Assembly (NCBI GenBank): GCA_015075185.1
Contig: JABTUW010000003.1
Coordinates: 682,001-746,000, forward strand
Length of the DNA stretch: 64,000 nucleotides
DNA from: Anaerolineales bacterium
GTDB lineage: Bacteria; Chloroflexota; Anaerolineae; 4572-78; J111
Direction of reading: 5' to 3'
Of this stretch, positions 52,288 through 60,334 are shown one piece after another (position 1 is the first letter of the stretch; each line of letters starts with the position of its first letter). A program made the position numbers and the translations under genes. The notes below the pieces were generated by a model. It saw nothing but the letters and a program-made list of their open reading frames with translations. It was not told the origin of the DNA and made no database searches.

Positions 52288-55143
52288 TTATTCGTACTTC
52301 CAGACCTGTCCGTGCGAGAACAGGAGAATGGCATGGCCGTCATAAACCGCCTGGTGATAATCCGACTCCGGCAAGCCTGTTGTCGTGGTAACTTCCGTCC
52401 AGCCTGGCTGATCACGGTAGTACCAGGTATCGTCCAGCAAGCTGTCGCCATCACCGCTCACACCGCCGACCAGGACAGCGTTGCCCGCGGCGGCATCGTA
52501 AGTCAGGGTATGGGCCATGCGGGCGGACGGGCCGCCTTCGCCTCCAGCCGCCAGTTCCTGCCACGTTTCGGTCTCCAGATCGAAGCTCCACAGATCGGCC
52601 AGCAGGGTTCCGGCGGCGTTTCGCCCGCCAAAGAGTAACAACCGGTTCTTGTCCGGATCGTAAGTCATAGCCGCCAGGGTCCGGCTGACCGGACGGGTTC
52701 CGCTACCCTGGATTTCCTGCCAGACCCCGTTCTGGTAAACCCACAAATCGTTGAGATGGATGTCCCCCTGGTTGCCGCCAAAAAGGTATACGGCGCCGCT
52801 GGCCGGGTTCGCGGCCAAGCTGTGATAGGTGCGGCTCAAGGGCGAGGTCGTGGGGAAGACCTGGAGCCAATCGGCGTGGGTATATTCCCAGGTCTGGTTC
52901 AGAGCCGTATCGGTTTCGTCGCTGCCGCCGAAAAGGATTGTCACCTGGCGCAGCGGGTCATAGGCCAGCCCTGCCCCGTAGCGGGCTTCTGGTTGGGTCG
53001 TCGCGGGGACAGCAATCCAGCCGGCTCCGTCAAACTCCCAGGTAGTATGTTCATAAGGCCAGCCGCCGGCATTGCCGCCGTAGAGCACCGCCCTGGCTCG
53101 AACGCTGTCGTAGACCATGCTGTGCTCGCCGCTAACGGGAGGCGAAGGCATCATTGGGGTGATCTGTGTCCACACCCTCGTCATCGGCATGGTGACGGTA
53201 ATAAAGCTGTTCTGGGTCAAAGAGTTCGTGAATATCCCATTGCCGGCGTTCAAAGTGACCGTGTACACCCCGGCCTGGGTATAGACATGGGTGGGGCTAA
53301 CAGTGGCGCCGGTTATACCGTCGCCAAAATCCCAGACATAGCCGGACGCGCCGGTTGAACTGTTGGCAAAGGTAACGGTTAAAGGAACTGGGCCGGTGAG
53401 CGGGGCAGCGCCAAATTCGGCCACCACCGGTTCATAAACGGTTAGATAATTCGGGCGTGTCAAAGTTTCGCTGCCAGTCAAGCCAACGGCAGTTAAGGTT
53501 ACGGAGTAGATACCGGCCTGGGTGTAGCTGTGCGCCGGGCTGACTTCGGTGCTGGTCAGAGTGTCGCCAAAGTCCCACAGATAATGGATAGCGTTAGCGG
53601 AACTGTTGGCAAACGTAACGGTCAGGGGGATGGTCCCGCTGAGCGGCGTGGCGGCAAAGTCAACCGCAACCGACGGATAAACCAGGGTTACAATCGCTGC
53701 CTGGCCCGCTGCCGCCCTGCCCTCGTCGGCAGAAACCTGATAATCGCTGTTGGTGATGGTCTCGGTCGCCGTCACGATCAATTGCAGGGCAGTGCTGCCG
53801 CCCGGCGCTAAAGTATCTATCGTCCAGTTTACGGCAGCCCCGGCGGGCGCCCCACCACTGACATAATTTGCCCCGGCAGGCAGAACATCGGTAATGACCA
53901 GGTTGGTAGCTGTAAGAGCGCCGCTGTTGCTGACAGTCAGGGTATAGGTAATAGGCTCGCCGGCTCTAACACTGATCGGCGCGCTTTTGCCAATGAGCAG
54001 GTCAGCGGCTCCGGTAATCGAAATCGAGGTAGTCGCCGTGACCAGACTGGCAGAGTTGCTGGCAGTGACCAGTGCGGTATAGCTGCCGACGGTCGGATAG
54101 GTATGCGTTACGACCCGCTCGTTGCCTGCTACCTGGCTGCCATCGCCAAAATCCCAGGTATAGAGAGTAGGACGGCCAGCTACGACTGTTGCGGTGAACG
54201 TAGTGGCCTGATTTATCACCGTAGGGCTGTCGGTAGTGACGTTCAATCCAATAATAGCTTCATCGGTCGCGGTTATGACTGTGGCAGCCGCAGCACTACC
54301 TGCCGGTCCATGGGCATTCAGGGTGACGGTATAAACCCCGGCTTGGGTATAAGTGTGGGTAGGACTCAGTAAAGTGCTGGTGATGCCATCGCCAAAACTC
54401 CACCGAAAGCTGGTCGCTCCAGTTGAAGTATTAGCAAAAGTAACGGTCAGGGGGATGGGGCCGGTTTGAGGGTCAGCCGTAAAGTTAACTTCAGAGGGGC
54501 GCTGAATAACCGTCACCACCGGTATTGTCCCGAAAGCTGAGACTCCGCCGCTGGCCGAAACCCGATAGTCACTGTTGGTAATCGTTGTCGTTGCTGTGAC
54601 CACGAAACTGGCTTGAGTTGCAGCGCCGCCGGGCAGCGCCAGTAAGACCCAGCTTACCACGCCGTTAGCCGCCGTCCCGCCGCTCACATAGGTGGCTCCG
54701 GCGGGAACGGCATCGGTAATGACCAGGTTGGCCGCCGGGGCCAACCCGATGTTGGTAATCCTGAGGGTATAGGTAATCGGTGCGCCCATTGTAGCGGTGG
54801 CCGGGGCGGTCTTACCGATGAGCAGTGTGGGAACATTCACTGGGGGATAGGCGGCTAACTTGCTGATAACGGGTAGAAAAACAGCATCGGTGGGGGTAAT
54901 GGTCCCGGTTGGCGAGACGAGAACCATTGCGGCGAGAACAGTCGAAGATATATCGGTAGTAAGGTTTACAATTTTTTTCGCAGGAGCGACTGTTGAGGGG
55001 GCAGTCGCGGCAAGGGGAACAGGCCGCTCTTGGATTGGGTAAACCGTGCGTTTGCCAGGATTGGCTGAAACGGCTGCCGGACACGAGGCTAACAAGAAGG
55101 CTGCAACAGCAACGAGACGGATAATGAGTTCAAACCGAGGCAT
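52288..55143 (-). CDS. Exported DUF11/PKD/Kelch-domain protein
   Basis: A 951-residue secreted protein. A signal peptide (1-27, cutting near SCPAAVSA) is followed by a linker, a DUF11-like domain (about 108-205), two PKD domains (about 215-370, FRWSFGDGI and YTWDFGDGS), a second DUF11-like domain (about 375-480), two PKD domains (about 485-645) and a C-terminal Kelch-type beta-propeller (about 660-951: AVLYGGNAGG, TILFGGSDE, VYLFGGNQGD, LLLFGGRNA). The propeller suggests binding rather than catalysis, because the Tyr/Cys residues of galactose oxidase are not evident. AAAAGGA precedes ATG. Only 65 bp separate its stop from the RHS start, so both may be one unit. The 260 bp upstream hold no gene. 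Confidence 0.88.
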   Translation of the reverse strand: MPRFELIIRLVAVAAFLLASCPAAVSANPGKRTVYPIQERPVPLAATAPSTVAPAKKIVNLTTDISSTVLAAMVLVSPTGTITPTDAVFLPVISKLAAYPPVNVPTLLIGKTAPATATMGAPITYTLRITNIGLAPAANLVITDAVPAGATYVSGGTAANGVVSWVLLALPGGAATQASFVVTATTTITNSDYRVSASGGVSAFGTIPVVTVIQRPSEVNFTADPQTGPIPLTVTFANTSTGATSFRWSFGDGITSTLLSPTHTYTQAGVYTVTLNAHGPAGSAAAATVITATDEAIIGLNVTTDSPTVINQATTFTATVVAGRPTLYTWDFGDGSQVAGNERVVTHTYPTVGSYTALVTASNSASLVTATTSISITGAADLLIGKSAPISVRAGEPITYTLTVSNSGALTATNLVITDVLPAGANYVSGGAPAGAAVNWTIDTLAPGGSTALQLIVTATETITNSDYQVSADEGRAAAGQAAIVTLVYPSVAVDFAATPLSGTIPLTVTFANSSANAIHYLWDFGDTLTSTEVSPAHSYTQAGIYSVTLTAVGLTGSETLTRPNYLTVYEPVVAEFGAAPLTGPVPLTVTFANSSTGASGYVWDFGDGITGATVSPTHVYTQAGVYTVTLNAGNGIFTNSLTQNSFITVTMPMTRVWTQITPMMPSPPVSGEHSMVYDSVRARAVLYGGNAGGWPYEHTTWEFDGAGWIAVPATTQPEARYGAGLAYDPLRQVTILFGGSDETDTALNQTWEYTHADWLQVFPTTSPLSRTYHSLAANPASGAVYLFGGNQGDIHLNDLWVYQNGVWQEIQGSGTRPVSRTLAAMTYDPDKNRLLLFGGRNAAGTLLADLWSFDLETETWQELAAGGEGGPSARMAHTLTYDAAAGNAVLVGGVSGDGDSLLDDTWYYRDQPGWTEVTTTTGLPESDYHQAVYDGHAILLFSHGQVWKYE

Positions 55144-55404
55144 GGGAAATCCTTTTCAAGAAGCAGTGAGTGATAAGTAGTATGACGTGGTTAGGTTTAA
55201 ACTTTACAACTTATTTAATTGTCACCGCCGGAGCTTGGCCGGGCCGGCGCTTGAAATCAAGAAAAAGCCATAATTTTAGGCAATGGTCATTAGCAAAAGT
55301 GAGCCGGTCGAGGTATTACAATTATACTGTGCAGAATATCACAAAATGGACGGGTAAGTCAATGAATACTTCTGACAATCTTCTGACAAATTGCTGGCAG
55401 ATGA

Positions 55405-55444
55405 GACAAAAAGAAGCTCCATCAAAATCAGATGGAGCTTCTTT
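55405..55444 (-). terminator. Terminator after tRNA-Arg
   Basis: Perfect 14-bp arms AAAGAAGCTCCATC/GATGGAGCTTCTTT with a 7-base loop. On the minus strand the stem is followed by TTTTTG, 20 bp past the tRNA 3' end. Confidence 0.85.
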
Positions 55445-55464
55445 GTACTGAGCATTTTGGTCAG

Positions 55465-55537
55465 CACCCCCGGCCCGACTCGAACGGGCGACCCACTGCT
55501 TAGAAGGCAGGTGCTCGATCCACTGAGCTACGGGGGC
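55465..55537 (-). tRNA. tRNA-Arg (anticodon UCU)
   Basis: 73 bases with complete cloverleaf pairing: acceptor GCCCCCG/CGGGGGT (one G-U), D arm GCTC/GAGC, anticodon loop CTTCTAA giving UCU, and T arm GCCCG-TTCGAGT-CGGGC. No CCA is encoded. A hairpin separates it from the recombinase gene. Confidence 0.95.
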
Positions 55538-55546
55538 AAAAAGTAG

Positions 55547-55575
55547 ACCGCTACGGATTACGTAGCGGTTTTTTA
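55547..55575. terminator. Hairpin between recombinase and tRNA
   Basis: Perfect 9-bp arms ACCGCTACG/CGTAGCGGT with a GATTA loop. T6 follows on the plus strand and CTACTTTTT on the minus strand, so it can insulate the tRNA from the leftward recombinase transcript. Confidence 0.75.
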
Positions 55576-55601
55576 TTTAGTTATTTAGTATGCTATCACA
55601 A

Positions 55602-56573
55602 TTATTTGGAAGTGTCAAAAGGCAAATTTTTGCGAGGGCTGGTCTTGAGATGACGCTCACCCCGGCCCTTGTTCACCACCTCCGTGTAAATGGCCGTCGT
55701 TTTGATATTGGCATGGCCCATCTGGTCCTTAATGTCGATCAGGTCAGCCCCGTTGCGCAGGCTGAACACAGCATAGGCGTGACGCAGGTTGTTCATACTG
55801 AAATGCGATACGTCGGCTTTGAGCAGCCAAAATCGCAGGCGTTGGGCGATCCCGTTCGCGGTCAATTTGCGCAGTCCTTTGCCCTGGTAGTTGCTGAGCC
55901 AGAGGGCCTTGAGCGACTTGGGTGGGTTCAGTTTGGTCCGTTGTTCGTCCCATTGGGTCAAGTCGGCCACCGCCTCATCGCCCAGGGTCAGCATCCGGCC
56001 CTCTTTATCCTTCCAGCTAAACACGCGCATCTGCCGGTTTTTCAAACTCATGTCAGGCATGCGCATTGCGGCCAGTTCATTCAGCCGGGCTCCCGTGTCC
56101 AGAGCCAGGCTGAACATAGCCAGGTCCCGCACCGTCTGCCAGCTCCGGCGGTCTTTATCCTCGCGGATCGCCTGGCTGACCGTTTTCAACAATTCGGCCA
56201 CCTCTTCCTCGTCCGGCGATTTGGGCAGCGGGCGCGGCGCCTTGATCCGGCCCAAGGCATCCAGGGGATTGCGGTTCAATGCGCCGATTTCGACCAGCCA
56301 GTTAAAGAAGCCGCGGACCCCCCGATAATAATTGCTGCGGCTGTAATCACTCAGCTCGTTTTTGTTGAACATCTCAAAAAAAGCCAACCCGTGGGCCGGG
56401 GTCGGCGGCCAGTCCGGCCCCAAGCCGGCGCTGGCTGTTTTGTAGTACCGATACGTGTTCATATACCACTCGACCGTCCGTGGGCGGCGCATGGCTCTTT
56501 TAATCTGAATAAACTGGTCAAAATAGTGATCCAGCGTTGGTTCAAGTACTACAAAAACAAGATTGGTCGTCAT
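55602..56573 (-). CDS. Tyrosine recombinase/integrase
   Basis: A 323-residue phage-integrase-family recombinase with an N-terminal SAM-like core-binding domain (about 10-100) and a catalytic domain (about 115-310). Catalytic residues seen are Arg163 (DTGARLNELA), Arg264 in NNLRHAYA, His287 (MGHANIKTT) and nucleophile Tyr296 (AIYTEV). The first His of the H-x-x-R box is Asn261, a departure from the usual pattern. It ends 65 bp from the tRNA-Arg 5' end, typical company for an integrated element, although tRNA targeting normally uses the 3' end. Transcribed towards the tRNA; GGGGGA precedes ATG. Confidence 0.9.
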   Translation of the reverse strand: MTTNLVFVVLEPTLDHYFDQFIQIKRAMRRPRTVEWYMNTYRYYKTASAGLGPDWPPTPAHGLAFFEMFNKNELSDYSRSNYYRGVRGFFNWLVEIGALNRNPLDALGRIKAPRPLPKSPDEEEVAELLKTVSQAIREDKDRRSWQTVRDLAMFSLALDTGARLNELAAMRMPDMSLKNRQMRVFSWKDKEGRMLTLGDEAVADLTQWDEQRTKLNPPKSLKALWLSNYQGKGLRKLTANGIAQRLRFWLLKADVSHFSMNNLRHAYAVFSLRNGADLIDIKDQMGHANIKTTAIYTEVVNKGRGERHLKTSPRKNLPFDTSK

Positions 56574-56731
56574 AATTGTCCCCCTAACAAAGTGAAATGT
56601 GATTTATTTGAGATGGCTTACGGCGTTGCTGATGATTCCCATAACACTCAACCGGCAGCGTTCTGTGTCTGTTAAGGTGCCGGTTCTATTTTAGAGGAAA
56701 AATCATCGTTTGTGACAATAGGGAGCTAAAT

Positions 56732-57061
56732 ATGTCCGAATTAGAGACCACTTTTCTTGTCTTTCTCGCCTACATCCTGACCGTGGCCGGGCTGGACTGG
56801 CTGGCCTACCGCCAATTTCATAAACGCTGGATTCGGCGGGAACGAGCGCGCATCACCGTAGGGGTGCTGGTGGTCCTGCTCCCGGCCTTGCCCCTGGTCT
56901 GGTTAGGGGTCGTTGATTTGTACACCTGGATTATTATCCTGACGGGCTTTGGCACCGCCGGGGCCGTGACCGTGTTCTTGGACATCAACACCGAAACGAA
57001 CGACTCGGAATCCATCCGCCAGGAGATTCGGGAGATAGTGAATGACCAGAGCCATCAGTAA
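56732..57061 (+). CDS. Small membrane protein of unknown function
   Basis: A 109-residue protein with three predicted transmembrane segments (about 6-26, 42-60 and 64-84), a basic loop (FHKRWIRRERAR) and an acidic cytosolic tail (DINTETNDSESIRQEIREIVND). Family not recognised. AGGGAG lies 8 bases before ATG. Its end overlaps the next gene by 20 bp, so the three genes 56732-57966 form one unit that includes the DnaA_N protein. Confidence 0.75.
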   Translation: MSELETTFLVFLAYILTVAGLDWLAYRQFHKRWIRRERARITVGVLVVLLPALPLVWLGVVDLYTWIIILTGFGTAGAVTVFLDINTETNDSESIRQEIREIVNDQSHQ

Positions 57062-57254
57062 TGTGGATAATGATTTTTTGGAGGAATTATCCGCGGTGGC
57101 CAGCACTCAGGAGGATTTGTGTCTGATGCTGGCGGAGAAAGTGGACACCCCGGAAATGATGGAGTTGGTCCGGGAATTACTCCTACGAGCCAACAAAATC
57201 AAATTACTGGTCAACGACCAACGCAAATTTCTGAAGAGGACTGTTTCGCTGTGA
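57042..57254 (+). CDS. Small helical protein of unknown function
   Basis: A 70-residue, mostly helical and acidic protein (NDFLEELSAVASTQEDLCLMLAEK, then PEMMELVRELLLRANKIKLLVNDQRKFLK). It overlaps the end of the upstream gene by 20 bp and stops 7 bp before the DnaA_N gene, so it is translationally linked to both. No family recognised. Confidence 0.65.
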   Translation: MTRAISNVDNDFLEELSAVASTQEDLCLMLAEKVDTPEMMELVRELLLRANKIKLLVNDQRKFLKRTVSL

Positions 57255-57261
57255 GAAGGAT

Positions 57262-57966
57262 ATGACGACTTCAAACCTTTGGTCGGACGTGTTGAAAAAT
57301 CTTCAACCACAAATGACCAAAGCCACATTTGAGACGTGGCTTAAAAACACGACAGCCCAGGAAGAGGATGGGTACTTGATCGTGTCAACGGCCAGCAGCT
57401 TCGGCCAGGATTGGCTGGACAATCGTCTGCGAGAGACGATTGAGCGAGCCGTCGCTCAGGTTGCCGGGCGGACCATTCCTGTCGAGTTTCGGGTGGCCGA
57501 AAACAGTGACTACCAGCCGGAGCTGTTCTTCACCGGCACGTACCGGGATGCCTATAACGCCATTGTCCAGCCGGACAAACAGCATTATTGCAGCCGCTAT
57601 TTTCATCAGAAGTGGCTGCCGCTGCTGGGGTCGGAACTGTGGCTGCTGATCTGGGAAATGCGGACCCGGTGCAGTTGGGATTGGAAAACGGGCGAGGTCA
57701 GACGCGATCTGGTTGAGGCAACGGCCCAGGAGTTAGGGGCAGCAATTGGGGTGAGCGAAAGCACCTTTTGGCGCTTACTGAGACATGAACACGCCTCGAA
57801 ATTTATCACCCGCGTGGGGACCAAACGCCGTTACTCGAAGACCCAAAGCGGTACGGTCAATGAAAAAAACGTTTGGCGGGTTCGCTTGGATGACCCGCTC
57901 ATCCCGGCCGATGAGGAGAAGCTCAAGCAGCAGTTCTCTCCCTGTCAAAATGACAGTGAGACGTAG
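57262..57966 (+). CDS. DnaA N-terminal-domain protein, putative replication initiator
   Basis: A 234-residue protein. Residues 1-78 match DnaA domain I (LWSDVLKNLQPQMTKATFETWLK, then DGYLIVSTASSFGQDWLDNRLRETI), which binds helicase and DnaA itself. There is no AAA+ domain or DnaA domain IV. Residues about 95-200 look like a winged-helix DNA-binding part (KWLPLLGSELWLLIWEMR, ATAQELGAAIGVSESTFWRLLRHE). A domain-I-plus-HTH layout suits a plasmid-type initiator that recruits the host replisome. The first of five palindromic repeats lies inside its last codons. AGAAGGAT precedes ATG. The initiator role is inference. Confidence 0.78.
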   Translation: MTTSNLWSDVLKNLQPQMTKATFETWLKNTTAQEEDGYLIVSTASSFGQDWLDNRLRETIERAVAQVAGRTIPVEFRVAENSDYQPELFFTGTYRDAYNAIVQPDKQHYCSRYFHQKWLPLLGSELWLLIWEMRTRCSWDWKTGEVRRDLVEATAQELGAAIGVSESTFWRLLRHEHASKFITRVGTKRRYSKTQSGTVNEKNVWRVRLDDPLIPADEEKLKQQFSPCQNDSET

Positions 57967-58091
57967 ACATCTCCCTGTCAAAATGACAGCTAGATAGGCG
58001 TCTCCCTGTCAAAATGACAGGGAGATGTAGACATCTCCCTGTCAAAATGATAGGGAGAGCTAGGCGTCTCCCTGTCAAAATGACAGGTGAT
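57938..58091. repeat. Five iteron-like palindromic repeats
   Basis: The 15-base palindrome CTGTCAAAATGACAG starts at 57942, 57975, 58006, 58039 (one change) and 58072, so spacings are 33, 31, 33 and 33 bp, about three helical turns. Each is preceded by CTCC. The linkers alternate between GTAGACAT and CTAGGCGT types, giving a 66-bp higher-order unit. A half-site CTGTCAAAAT recurs at 58985. Confidence 0.92.
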
Positions 58092-58157
58092 TAATTAATT
58101 CTTTTAAATCTCTTTAAATCCTGAATCTATATCTCTTTTTCAAAAGAAAAATAAGTA
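58089..58157. other. AT-rich tract, possible unwinding element
   Basis: Directly after the fifth repeat comes a ~70-bp A/T tract with the tandem words TTTTAAATC and CTTTAAATC, then CTGAATC. Placed between iterons and downstream genes, it has the layout of an origin unwinding region. 58158-58220 shows nothing further. Confidence 0.5.
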
Positions 58158-58220
58158 GCCCGGCTCGCGCCTCTGACCGCGCTCACCGGGCGACCAAATA
58201 GATACGCGGGAGGTATCTAG

Positions 58221-58331
58221 ATGGCTTCTCAAATATTACAAAAAAAAGCCGCTTCTTCCAAAGCGGCCCCTCACAAATTGCCTGGCGGCAACACGGCGGG
58301 GGCAGGCCGGTCTCATGGAGGTTCTCCGTGA
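58221..58331 (+). CDS. Possible 36-residue peptide
   Basis: ATG at 58221 has GGGAGG 6-11 bases upstream, and the frame ends in TGA overlapping the next gene's GTG start (GTGA), a common sign of translational coupling. The peptide is Ala/Gly/Ser/Lys-rich (ASQILQKKAASSKAAPHK) and unlike any family I know. A perfect stem GCCGCTT/AAGCGGC (58248-58267) lies inside it with A7 before it, which reads as a terminator on the minus strand, so the stretch may be regulatory instead. Confidence 0.35.
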   Translation: MASQILQKKAASSKAAPHKLPGGNTAGAGRSHGGSP

Positions 58332-59005
58332 AAACTAACCTGCCCGAAATCAGCAAAGCCTACCTGGGCAGCGCCGCTTTCTTCACCATTGCCGGAGAAG
58401 GAGCCATGCTGGTCGCGGCTCGCTTTGGCTGGCTGCACCAGCCCGATTACCTGCTGCCGGCGCTGGCCGGATTCAGCCTGCCCGCCCTGCCCTTCGGCTT
58501 CTACCTGGCCGGACGAGTCGTTCATCTGGCTCGCCCACCCGAACGCGCTGCTCGTCCCCCGTACCAAATCTACGCCCACAATGCCGCCTGGGTTGCGCCC
58601 CAGCCCAAGGCCCCGCCGGGTGGCTGGATTTTTGGGGGCAAGCCGGCCAAAACCATCAAGTACCGGCCTGAACGCCGGCAGGAGTTTATTTTCTGGGAGC
58701 AGGGGATGGACTCGATGATCACCGAGTTCAAGCTGTTCCGCTTCTGCAAAGTCGCCTGGCGGCGGCAGCAGCAGGTGTTGTACCGCGATCTGAGCGCCAA
58801 TCAAATTTTTAGCCGGGAGTGGTATACCCAGGAGGCTCGCCCGCGCTGGCCCCTGCCCGAATACCGCTCGGTCATGCACATTCTGGAGAGCCGCTACCTG
58901 GTCATCAACCGCTGGTCAGGCAAGGGCGGGGAACTGCTTTATCCCCCCTACTCCACCGTCGAGGAGGCCAAGCTGAGATGGGACCTGTCAAAATCTTCCA
59001 GCTAG
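58328..59005 (+). CDS. Membrane protein of unknown function
   Basis: A 225-residue protein with two hydrophobic N-terminal segments (about 12-30 and 38-65) and a long polar, basic cytosolic part rich in Arg and aromatic residues (KYRPERRQEFIFWEQGMDSMITEFKLF, RRQQQVLYRDL, VMHILESRYLVINRW). Not recognised. GTG start at 58328; GGAGG lies just upstream. It sits between the iteron region and the 11-bp repeats and probably belongs to the same element. Confidence 0.7.
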   Translation: MKTNLPEISKAYLGSAAFFTIAGEGAMLVAARFGWLHQPDYLLPALAGFSLPALPFGFYLAGRVVHLARPPERAARPPYQIYAHNAAWVAPQPKAPPGGWIFGGKPAKTIKYRPERRQEFIFWEQGMDSMITEFKLFRFCKVAWRRQQQVLYRDLSANQIFSREWYTQEARPRWPLPEYRSVMHILESRYLVINRWSGKGGELLYPPYSTVEEAKLRWDLSKSSS

Positions 59006-59007
59006 TC

Positions 59008-59073
59008 CAGGTTCGTACAGGTTTTACAGGTTCATACAGGTTCATACAGGTTGATACAAGTTCAATCAAGTTG
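59008..59073. repeat. Tandem ~11-bp repeats (ACAGGTTCAT type)
   Basis: About six degenerate copies of ACAGGTTCAT fill the 76-bp gap before the next gene, drifting to ACAAGTTCAATC at the right end. The ~11-bp step puts each copy on the same DNA face. The Shine-Dalgarno GAGGAG of the next gene follows at once. Confidence 0.8.
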
Positions 59074-59081
59074 AGGAGACT

Positions 59082-59918
59082 ATGAACAATTATCCCCATC
59101 CCCGGCCAACCGTGCCGGTGCAACTCTATCTTCTGGCCGGGCTATCTGTCTTTGGCCTGGCCGCTTTGTGGCTGGCCGCGTTCCACGCCTTTCTCCAGGT
59201 GGCTAGCGGCCCGCAGGCGTTCTTTGCTGCAACGCTAATTGAGGCCGGTTTGATCATCGAGGCCCTGGCGCTCATCAAGCGGCCCAAGGTCTGGTACATC
59301 TGGATCGCCGTATCCATCAGCTTGGTGGTCAGCGGCACGTACAACTACATCCAGGCTGCGTCCATGGCGACCGGTCCCAACGGCGAGCCAACCCTCAACT
59401 CCTGGCAACTGCTGACCCTGGCCCTCGGGCCGCTGTCAGCCCTCTGCTTTGTCAGCCTGACCTTGGGCTATGAGCTGCGTGAATATCAGGCCCGATTGGA
59501 AAAGTGGCAGATAGATCGGGCCACCTGGCTCGAACAGCGCTGGCAGGAAGCCGAGGCCCGTCAGCAGCAAGCTGAAGCCGAGCGGCAGGCTTACCTCTAC
59601 AGCTTGCAACAAGCCGAACGAGAGCGACAGGAGCGAGAGGCCGAGCGGCGTTTTCAAGCAGAGCAGGAGGAACGCGCCTGGCAGCGGCATCAGCAGGAGC
59701 TGGCACAGCGGCGCGTGGAGCGAAGAGAGCGGCTATCTGAGCCAGCACAACCAGCTCAAGCGCCAGCACAGCCGGCTCAAAGTCTGCTCAAGTGCGACAA
59801 ATGCCCGCGCACCTTTGGCTCTCAGTCAGCACTCAACGCCCACCGCCGCTTCTGTCGCGGCTCTGAGGCTCAACTTGAGCCGGCAGTGCGGAGCGCGAAC
59901 GGCACGAGCCAGAGCTAG
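59082..59918 (+). CDS. Membrane/coiled-coil protein with a C-terminal C2HC zinc finger
   Basis: A 278-residue protein with three parts. Four hydrophobic segments (about 10-35, 42-62, 68-90 and 104-128) are followed by a long Gln/Glu/Arg-rich coiled coil (about 135-215: EARQQQAEAERQAYLYSLQQ). At the end is a single zinc finger KCDKCPRTFGSQSALNAHRR with Cys238, Cys241, His254 and Cys258, spacing C-x2-C-x12-H-x3-C, like eukaryotic C2H2/C2HC fingers. It could tether DNA, or a partner, to the membrane. GAGGAG lies 5-10 bases before ATG. No family recognised. Confidence 0.75.
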   Translation: MNNYPHPRPTVPVQLYLLAGLSVFGLAALWLAAFHAFLQVASGPQAFFAATLIEAGLIIEALALIKRPKVWYIWIAVSISLVVSGTYNYIQAASMATGPNGEPTLNSWQLLTLALGPLSALCFVSLTLGYELREYQARLEKWQIDRATWLEQRWQEAEARQQQAEAERQAYLYSLQQAERERQEREAERRFQAEQEERAWQRHQQELAQRRVERRERLSEPAQPAQAPAQPAQSLLKCDKCPRTFGSQSALNAHRRFCRGSEAQLEPAVRSANGTSQS

Positions 59919-59926
59919 AGCGGCTG

Positions 59927-60334
59927 ATGCTGCTGCATCGGATTGATCCTGCCAAAAATATGGCCCGCTTTTACCTGGTCGAAGCGGCACCTTCCCTGCT
60001 CGACCCCTTTGCCGTCCTACGGGTCTGGGGCCGGATTGGTGGGGCGCAGCAGCACAAAATTACCCCCTGCGCTTCAGCCGCCGAGGCCGAAAGATTGGCC
60101 GAGCGGCTGGTAAAGCGTAAAATTAAACGCGGCTACAAAGTCGCAGGAGTGCAGAATGAGCAAGAAAAAGAAGAGACTCACCCGCAAGAATCGGCCCAAG
60201 CCGGTCATCCAGCACCGCGACCGACTCGAAGGAACCTGCCCGGAGTGCGGCAGCCCGATCAGTGTCCGCCGGATCGAGAACTTCCCCAATCCGATCCACG
60301 ATGCCCTGGTCAACTACAAATTGAGCTTTTGTAA
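59927..60334 (+). CDS. WGR-domain protein
   Basis: Residues 1-75 form a WGR domain (MLLHRIDPAKNMARFYLVEA, then VLRVWGRIGG, then EAERLAERLVKRKIKRGY), a nucleic-acid-binding module found in PARPs and in bacterial MolR-like proteins. After KRGY, where the domain normally ends, the frame runs 179 bp into the next gene with low-quality sequence (HPAPRPTRRNLPGV). A one-base shift near the domain end would stop it in an ATGA overlap with the next start, so the true protein is probably about 80 residues. It is 8 bp after the zinc-finger gene. Confidence 0.7.
   Translation: MLLHRIDPAKNMARFYLVEAAPSLLDPFAVLRVWGRIGGAQQHKITPCASAAEAERLAERLVKRKIKRGYKVAGVQNEQEKEETHPQESAQAGHPAPRPTRRNLPGVRQPDQCPPDRELPQSDPRCPGQLQIELL

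Noticed and set aside
57938..58091. CRISPR-like array
   Set aside because: The repeat is a 15-base palindrome, linkers are about 16-18 bases and similar to each other, and no cas gene is near; iterons fit better.
58241..58267. Terminator for a minus-strand gene upstream of the iterons
   Set aside because: The stem has A7/T7 in the minus orientation, but no credible minus-strand gene lies to its right; noted only as a possible insulator.
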